Below, one piece after another: positions 57,443 to 64,000 of a stretch of DNA of 64,000 nt (positions are counted from its first letter, which is position 1; each line of letters begins with the position of its first letter). Source of the stretch: Datisca glomerata (taxonomy: Eukaryota; Streptophyta; Magnoliopsida; Cucurbitales; Datiscaceae). The stretch is taken from positions 248,001 to 312,000 of the forward strand of contig QANY01008739.1 in the NCBI GenBank assembly GCA_003255025.1, in the 5' to 3' direction. Position numbers and translations under genes: made by a program. Under the pieces are notes generated by a model that did not search any database, was not told where the DNA came from, and worked only from the letters and a program-made list of their open reading frames with translations.

Positions 57443-58580
57443 TAAAATGTGAAAATTAAATGTCAGCGGTCTCGTGGGCTAAGCCCTTGGGAGCGGGGAA
57501 ACCTTCTCTATAAAATGTGAAAATTAAAGGTCGGCGGTCTAGTGGCCTAAGCCATTGAATGTGTGAAAAACTTCTCCCTAAAATGTGGAAATTAAAGGTC
57601 GGCGGTCTCGTGGACAAAGCTCTTGGGAGCGGGGAAGCATTCTCTCTAAAATTTGAAAATTAAAGGTCGGTTGTCTCGTGGACAAAGCCCTTGGGAGTGG
57701 GGAAACCTTCTCCCTAAAATGTAAAAATTAAAGGACGGAAGTGGCTTAAGCCCTTGGGAGCAGGGAAACCTTCTCCCTAAAATATGAAAATTAAAGGTCG
57801 ATAGTCTTGTGGCCTAAGCCATTGGGAGCGGGGAAACCTTCTCCCTAAAATTTTGAAGTTAAAGGTCGGCAATCTCGTGACCTAAGTCCTTAGGAGCGGA
57901 GAAACCTTCTCCCTAAAATGTGGAAGTTAAAGGTTGGCGGTCTCGTGGCCTAAGCCCTTGGGAGCGGGGAAACCTTCTCCATAAAATGTGAAAATTAAAG
58001 GTCGGCGGTCTAGTGGCCTAAGCCATTGAATGTGTGAAAAACTTCTCCCTACAATGTGGAAATTAAAGGTCGGCGGTCTCGTGGCCAAAGCTCTTGGGAG
58101 CGGGGAAGCATTCTCTCTAAAATTTGAAAATTAAAGGTCGGTTGTCTCGTGGCCAAAGCCCTTGGGAGTGGGGAAACCTTCTCCCTAAAATGTAAAAATT
58201 AAAGGACGGAAGTGGCTTAAGCCCTTGGGAGCAGGGAAACCTTCTCCCTAAAATATGAAAATTAAAGGTCGATAGTCTTGTGGCCTAAGCCATTGGGAGC
58301 GGGGAAACCTTCTCCCTAAAATTTTGAAGTTAAAGGTCGGCAATCTCGTGACCTAAGTCCTTAGGAGCGGAGAAACCTTCTCCCTAAAATGTGGAAGTTA
58401 AAGGTTGGCGGTCTCATGGCCTAAGCCCTTGGGAGCGGGAAAATATTCTCTCTAAAATGTGGAAATTAAAGGTTGGCAATCTTGTGGCCTAAACCCTTGA
58501 GAGCGATGACGCATTCTCTCTAAAATGTGGAAACTAAAAGGTCGACGGTCTTGTGCGAAAACCCACTCTCTAAAATGTGA
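57443..58580 (+). repeat. ~67-bp tandem array with 471-bp higher-order repeat in the Tat 3' region
   Basis: About 17 monomers share AAAATTAAAGGTCGGCGGTC, a CTAAGCCCTTGGGAGCGGGG-type phrase and AAACCTTCTCCCT. Seven variant monomers form a block that is repeated: 57511-57981 and 57982-58452 (period 471; for example GTAAAAATTAAAGGACGGAAG at 57721 and 58192, quoted here as landmark GGACGGAAG). The two blocks differ at only a few bases. Each monomer has GGGAG and CTCCC able to pair as a short stem. The array sits between the integrase end and the antisense ORF. Confidence 0.93.
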
Positions 58581-59050
58581 AAAACAAAGCAAACAAATAT
58601 CTAAGTATATGAAAGCGGACAACTTGAAGGAAGCAGGAAAACTGGGTAGAACGGGACTAGAAATTCCAAAGAAAAATAAAGGACATATGTTTTAAAAAGA
58701 AACTAAAAAGCAAAAATCGAAGTCCTTGAGAATGGATTATAGAGAAAGACGATGCCCCGACAAAAGCACTGTAAGCGGAATTTTCTTTAAGTTTGATACA
58801 AGGCAAATTTCTTAAGTGTTAACTTAAATTATTGCAAGTATACTTGATAGTAAGATTTTCTAGTTTTACTAAAACATCCAAAAGAATTGATAAAAATAAA
58901 GTTCACAAAAATGGAAGTACTAAAGTCATGACTCAAAGTATTGAAGAAAAAAATCATTTCATTGATGATAACTGAGAATTACAAATGAACTTGATGAAAG
59001 GAAAATACAGGAAAGTATAGAAAGGGAAAGGCATAAGAATCCTAATAAAG

Positions 59051-62000
59051 CTAAGTCTCCTCCTCAGGAGCAACCTCATCAGCTGCATCAGAAGTATGGG
59101 CTGCAGTGGCTTTCGTAGTAGGAGCAGAAGCATTCACGATAGTATCCTCAATAGATGCGTCAATTTTAGAGCTCGTTTTAGGAAGATCGCAGAAACGTAT
59201 CTGGGGAAGATTTTGTAAGGCCATCTCTATAGCCAGCACTGTAGACCATCCTCTCAGCCTTGTCAAACAAGGCATGGAACTCATCTCCAGTCTGCTTCTC
59301 CCTCTCTTCATCCCGAGTCTTAGTCAACTCAGCCACTGCCACTTTCTCTGCGGACTTAGCCAAAGACCTTATAGCAGCTGATAGTGCCTCCTTCAGAGAA
59401 TCAATAATTTTGGAATCTTACTCAACTTCCGTAGCTGCATCTTACGTGGACTTATCCAGAGCACTCTGAAGCTCAGATTCCACCTTCTTCAGGAGCTCAT
59501 TGTTAGCGGGAAGGTCCTCCAAGGTAGCTTGGCAGCCAGACGCCTTCATCTTCCAACTGAAAACTTCATGATAGACAACGACCTAGAAAGGGAAAATCAC
59601 CAAGTGTAAGTAAACGGGAATTCAACATAAAAAATAAAAATAAAAGAAAAAGGAAAGGAAACCCGTACCTTCATTAGGCCTTGGCTCAAGGAGAAGAGTT
59701 GATTGTCGACAGACATCCCTCGAGCATGAGCCGTGTACACATCAGATTAGATCCCTCGGAGCACAATGTGTGCAGAACGTGGGTCATTCAGGAAACTCAC
59801 TGAAGTTGGAATAGGTGGAACTGCCGTGAAACATCTCCACCTCCACAGAGGTGGATCATCATTCCCTCTTTGGGAACTGATGGAGTTGGAGGGAACTGAC
59901 TCCTTTTGGGCTACCGGTGGTGAGAGAGGGGGAGAAATACGAGGTACAGACTCCTCCCCGAGCTCGATGGGATAAGTAATAGTAGCAGGGACAGATGGAG
60001 TAGCAGGAACAAAAGGAATGGGAGTGATCCTTGATGAGCTGGTGGCATCCATTCTAGGACAAATGTTCCTCTCATCTTCGACGACCCAAAAAATGCTGCT
60101 ACGGATGCGCTTGGACATGTCGACACTCACGGAAAACCATTGAATCAAGTTATTATGTTCTTCTTCTTCTTGCTCCGAGTCTGTAGAAACAGAAGCACTT
60201 GAAACTGGATTTGGTTGGAAAGAAGGGATGGGAATGACTCGTGGTAAGGAATCAGCAGCATGGGAAGAGGATGTGTCAGCGGGAACTGAAGTTGGGGCAA
60301 ATGCAACGTTGACCTCTCTTCTCGGGTCTACCAACTAGAATCACCTTCGTTCTGGACAATGAGAGGATGCATTCACTCTCTCAGTAATGGTATTGGTTAG
60401 AAATGGCTTCCTGTTGACTCTCTTATCTGCAGAAAAGAAAGAGAAAACTAGTTAGAAAAATGGATACAAAAAGTAATAAAGTAAGAAATTGAAAACGAAA
60501 CCGGAGCTCTGACGACTTACTAAAAATTGCCCAGTTCTTGAGAATTATCCAGAAGCAATCGCTGCTCCAGTTTTTGCTAATAAGTAAGGTATACCGTTCC
60601 CAAAATTTATCCCCCTTGGAATTTTCGTAATCAAATGACCCCTCTTCTCCGATGGGCGTGGGGCCATGTAGTAGCTACCATTCCTATGCTTGGCTCCATC
60701 ATTGCATATGGGAATATAGAAAGTAAAGAAGAAAAGGCATGACCAGAAGAATTGTGTGAAATAAGTAAATTTATCCAGTTGAGGCATTCTTGATTGAGAA
60801 AAAATTATTCCCTCCAGACAGAAAGAGACTCCTTCTTGTACGAGTAGTGAAGAACTATAGAGAGTTGTGGTTGGTTGTTGACCAACGGAAAGCATGAGAG
60901 AAAGAAAGATGAACAAACGAAAGAAAAAGGGAGACTTCATAAAAAGCAAGAAAAGCGCCCAGCAAACTACGAACCTGACTCTATAGGGCGAGCACTTATC
61001 TAAACAAACTAAACAAAGAAGGGCGCTAGCTCTAGCCCAGGTCAAGGGTCTCCCCGATATCTTTTCTCAACAAAAAAAAAGTGAAAGTAGGTGTAAATTA
61101 TGACATCACTGCAGCCCACTTGGTTTTCTTTCTCGTGGAGAGGCATACCAAAAAAGGCCCTTATTCGGATTTGAACCGATTTGTGGGATCTCCCCCAAGG
61201 AAGGAGAATCCATCTATCTTAGGTGTAGGTAGGACTAAGCATGACTTCTTTACTGTGCTGAAAGCTCTCTAAAGTGGCTATCTATCTTAAATGGATGGGT
61301 TTAATAGGTCTTAACTCCTGAGGGACTCTCTTAATCCTTTCAACGAGAATGTATATCTTCATATGGGCGGCTGCTTTTTGAGCTGAGGCCCTTCTGTGAT
61401 TCCTTGCTAAGGTTAGGCGCTTTTAAGCCCTTCACTTCCCTACGGTTACCTTCTTTTCTACCCCACGAGCATGTAAGGGTGAATTCCAATATTGTTAGGA
61501 CCCTTCTATCTTGTCTTCTAATTATTTGTATCCTAAGATTATCCACTCTTGCTTTTTTTCTTCCTTTACTTTGAGTGTAATAAATAAGGACTCTTTCTTT
61601 TGCCCTTTCTTTTCTCCTACTAGATTTCGAGGAAGGCAGGATAGATAAGCGAGGATTGGTAGTGCATAGGCTCTGACTTCTTCCTCTAGCCGAGCCACTA
61701 CTTTTCTGTGTATAATTCATAGCAGCTTTTTATTATGGAGCTATTCTCTTTCTTGGATTTGATTATAGTAGAGAGCGGTAAGTTAGTGCTGTTCTAAGGA
61801 AGTGGTAGCTGTTCCAGTACACAAAGAAGGTGGGTTGGGGTTTAGGAGGTATTTAGAGAGCATGCTTGTTGATTTAATAGAGAAAGGGCTTGGCATTTCA
61901 CTCTTTGTTGTGGGGTTGTCACGGATTGGTCGGCCATATGGATAAGGAAGTCCAAGGAGTTTTTTCTTTGTGGAGGAGACACATCACATTAGTCATTTCC

Positions 62001-62371
62001 ATTCCTTCTGGATAACCTAGCAGCAACGTAACTCATCTACCTTTAGAACCAAGTCATACCATATATTCATTGCTTTAATACCTAAAAGGACCCTATAGGA
62101 GCTTGGGGTGAATTGGGAGGGGGTGAGACCGAAGGTATAGAAGAACTCATGTAGGAAGGGGGCCAATGAGGCTTAAGACCTAAGACTTTATACATAGGGG
62201 TCAAGGTTATCTGGTATGGGGCTCTACACGGAATTCTCGTAGCTTTACTCTCCCCTAGACCACAAACGACGTCATTTGGAAAGGCCTCTTGGTAATGATC
62301 TAAGAATTGGATAATTCCCAGTGGGTTCTAACTAGAGGAATAGTTGGTCTAAACACCGTTTCTTCCTCCAT
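59051..62371 (-). pseudogene. Antisense, intron-containing extra ORF of the Tat element (putative gypsy-type transposon protein family)
   Basis: On the minus strand, coding-like pieces join across two good introns. Intron at about 60527-60427: donor GTAAGT, acceptor TTTCTTTTCTGCAG, phase kept from NWAIF to KRVNRKPFL. Intron at 59668-59583: donor GTACGG, acceptor CCCTTTCTAG, in phase. Order: start MEEETVFRPTIPL (62371), a block with FYTFGLTPSQFTP (near 62110), then after a foreign insertion FYIPICNDGA and FWERYTLLISKNW (60720-60560), a Ser/Pro-rich acidic stretch (60334-59770), the phrase MSVDNQLFSLSQGLMK, a coiled-coil rich in Lys/Glu/Leu, and an acidic tail ending near 59051. Several frameshifts and three or more stops make it defective. 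The family (PF04195-like) is inferred from motif style. Confidence 0.6.
60870..61980. other. Foreign block inside the antisense ORF, organelle-DNA-like
   Basis: Coding similarity of the antisense ORF stops near 61985 and resumes near 60860. The block between is more GC-balanced than its surroundings and resembles plant mitochondrial spacer. It contains, on the minus strand at 61164-61179, a tRNA T-arm-like GGTTCAAATCC followed by an acceptor-like TAAGGGC, similar to the 3' end of plastid tRNA-Thr(GGU) without its 5' two-thirds. No intact organelle gene is found. A nuclear insertion of mitochondrial DNA is the favoured reading, but unproven. Confidence 0.4.
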
Positions 62372-62887
62372 GATAAGTGAAACTAGAAGAAATAAGAAGA
62401 AATCAAGAGAAGGAAGAATGGGATAGAGGAAACTTACGAGGAATATGGGTTGCAAGTGAGGAAAAATGAAGGAAGTAATCCTCCTTAAATAATCAGCGGA
62501 TGCCAAGAAAAATTCAGAAACGCCTAATTCTAAAAAGAAGCGAAAAGACAATTATGATTGATAAACGTGAAAAATGAACCGTCATGAGTACGAGCAAGTG
62601 AGGAAATACCATTTGACAAAAATAAAAATATGCTAGGGGGAACGCCTTCGAATGATTTCAAGAAGGATGTAAGTGAAAACGAGAAATGAAACGGGAAACA
62701 AAAAAGGTACGTGCCTTTTCTTATTTATTAATTATTACTTTTTCAGGCTATAAATGATAGCATGTTCCAATAAACAACGTAAAAAGCATCACACTCCTTA
62801 CCGAAATGCACGTAAACCATAATTATCATCATTACACATCAACAAATAGAATTTTGTTGAGTGTAATGGAAGGCAAATGAACATGAG

Positions 62888-63075
62888 TGAATCACCACTA
62901 AGGACATGTGTGCTGAAAAGAGCCAATCAGAAGAAAGTTCGAAGATCACCAACATAATAGAACGGGAAAAAAGAATCAAAACCATGGGATCAATCTAACG
63001 GCAGAGATTAATTCAGTAGTTAAAGCCAAAATATATGATTCTTAGGGAATATTTTTGTGATCCTTAGGGAATATT
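62888..63075 (+). repeat. 3' LTR of the Tat element, truncated
   Basis: Matches the first ~190 bp of the 5' LTR (GTGCTGAAAAGAGCCAATCA, GGGATCAATC, AAAATATATGATT landmarks) and then stops. The rest is replaced by copia leader sequence, so a deletion or a later insertion removed it. Confidence 0.75.
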
Positions 63076-63079
63076 TTTC

Positions 63080-64000
63080 TACCATTCGTCTCATGCATTC
63101 TTCTTCGTCTCGCGTTCGGAATGATTATAATAATATTCAAAATAAAATTACAAAAATTTCTACGCCTCAACTCGGCTTACACAAGATCTAGAAAAAATTA
63201 AAACAAAGCCTAACCCAATAATCACCATATAATTAACGATCTATTATTTTCCATACATTCAAAAAAAAAACAATCCAGCATAATACATATCTCATATTAT
63301 ATGAATAATATAAGAAAATCCACACAACATTTAACATATAAATATATAAAGATCGCTCTGATACCACTTGTTGGTCGTCGCAGCAGAAGTGTGGAAGCGC
63401 AAGGCCTTTTAAAAAATGAAACTTTTAGTAAAAATAAATCTTTTAATAAAATAAAACTTGCGGAACGCCACGATAACTAAATAAAACTTTTATTGAAAAC
63501 TCTTTTTCAATCAGTCAAGATCCGTTATATATTTATAAGTTAAATCTACAACATACAATGTTAGGAATCATATACCTCTTATAGTCTATATCAAGTATCC
63601 TTGCAAAATCCGATCAATCCTCCGTTCCCACAAAATCGTTCCAACGATTAGTAGACTCCGAGATCCACACCAAGATCTTCCAAGTCAACCCCTAATGCAT
63701 TAGGACGTGTATGGGCACGTAGAATATTACAAGACATTTTTTATGTCTCTAGATGTTTTCAACACATGAGATCTAGAGATTTACCGAGAATGACTTTTAT
63801 GAGACGATTCTCTAAAAGAACGTGATGATTATTCTTTTAGAGATTTGATTAACGTTTAATCACAGAAGAAAATCTCTCTGACACCAATTGTGTTCTCAAT
63901 TCAACTATTGATTGACGAACTGATAATCTGATCAATTGATTATCTCCTCTTCTTTCAACAACTAAGGACATTAGAATAATATTTGTATATATTCTAGATA
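63080..64000 (-). mobile_element. Ty1/copia element, 5' LTR and leader (runs off window end)
   Basis: On the minus strand the LTR ends ...CCAACA at 63369, followed by two bases and TGGTATCAGAGC (63366-63355), the primer-binding site complementary to initiator tRNA-Met. About 270 bp of leader continues to 63080, where it abuts the truncated Tat 3' LTR; gag is not reached. The LTR extends beyond 64000 and is the same family as insertion 2 at 53502-54968. Confidence 0.8.
63355..63366 (-). other. Primer-binding site (initiator tRNA-Met) of the copia element
   Basis: The minus strand reads TGGTATCAGAGC, the standard plant copia PBS, two bases inside the LTR end. It fixes the orientation and LTR boundary. 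Confidence 0.9.

Larger units (their letters stand above)
49459..63075 (+). mobile_element. Ty3/gypsy Tat-lineage retrotransposon, heavily rearranged
   Basis: LTR starts TGAAACCACCACTAAGGA (49459) and TGAATCACCACTAAGGA (62888) are homologous. Between them, in order: gag, protease, RNase H, a second (archaeal-type) RNase H, integrase, a tandem array, and an antisense ORF. The second RNase H and the long 3' region between pol and LTR, with satellite and extra ORF, are features of the Tat (Ogre/Retand/Grande) lineage. Two LTR-like insertions interrupt pol, an organelle-like block interrupts the antisense ORF, and the 3' LTR is truncated. No target duplication can be read. Confidence 0.85.

Noticed and set aside
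61340..61720. 126-codon basic minus-strand frame
   Set aside because: Lies in the organelle-like block; composition resembles translated spacer and no motif is visible.

Overview
The window is nuclear DNA of a flowering plant, probably a eudicot. It has AT-rich intergenic DNA, GT-AG introns with pyrimidine-rich acceptors, plant-only gene families (a DYW-class PPR protein, a plant kinesin-5, a cell-wall-type acid invertase with the plant 9-nt mini-exon) and a dense load of Ty1/copia, Ty3/gypsy, LINE, MULE and hAT sequences. I cannot name the species.

Three host genes look intact, all on the + strand. (1) A kinesin-5 (KIN-5/BimC) gene at 9482-16755: 23 exons total exactly 3030 nt (1009 aa plus stop), with a mitosis-specific-activator-like site about 320 bp upstream of its ATG. 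(2) An intronless 636-aa PLS-type pentatricopeptide repeat protein ending in a full E/E+/DYW domain at 17567-19477, a predicted organelle C-to-U RNA editing factor. (3) A cell-wall invertase (GH32) gene at 41855-47656: 7 exons total exactly 1725 nt (574 aa plus stop), with a 9-nt second exon and a 2.9-kb first intron that carries a hAT-like element.

Most of the rest is transposon. 1-4410: the 5' part of a minus-strand copia element, inserted into a LINE whose reverse transcriptase is cut at 4410/4411. 4411-5600: the LINE remnant. 5600-9100: AT-rich DNA without convincing genes. 19.5-25.9 kb: repeats, a hairpin, a 22-bp minisatellite and LTR-like DNA. About 25.9-40.6 kb: a decayed Mutator-like element with a ULP1-like (C48) protease relic on + and a MURA-type transposase relic on -. 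Its transposase part is tandemly duplicated (about 1.55-kb period), and one copy is interrupted by a 9-kb chromodomain gypsy element (28364-37376) with a perfect TATTA target duplication; the other copy preserves the empty site. 47.9-49.4 kb: an LTR-like fragment and a foldback MITE. 49459-63075: a Tat-lineage gypsy element (gag, protease, RNase H, archaeal-type RNase H, integrase), broken by two LTR-like insertions. Downstream of pol it has a 67-bp tandem array with a 471-bp higher-order repeat and an antisense, apparently intron-containing ORF interrupted by about 1.1 kb of organelle-like DNA. 63080-64000: the 5' end of another minus-strand copia element running off the window.

The three host genes have no obvious shared pathway (spindle motor, organelle RNA editing, apoplastic sucrose cleavage). 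I see no CRISPR array, operon or prokaryotic system. The most unusual content is in the transposon architecture: the Tat satellite nursery with its spliced antisense gene, and the duplicated palindrome-rich MULE.
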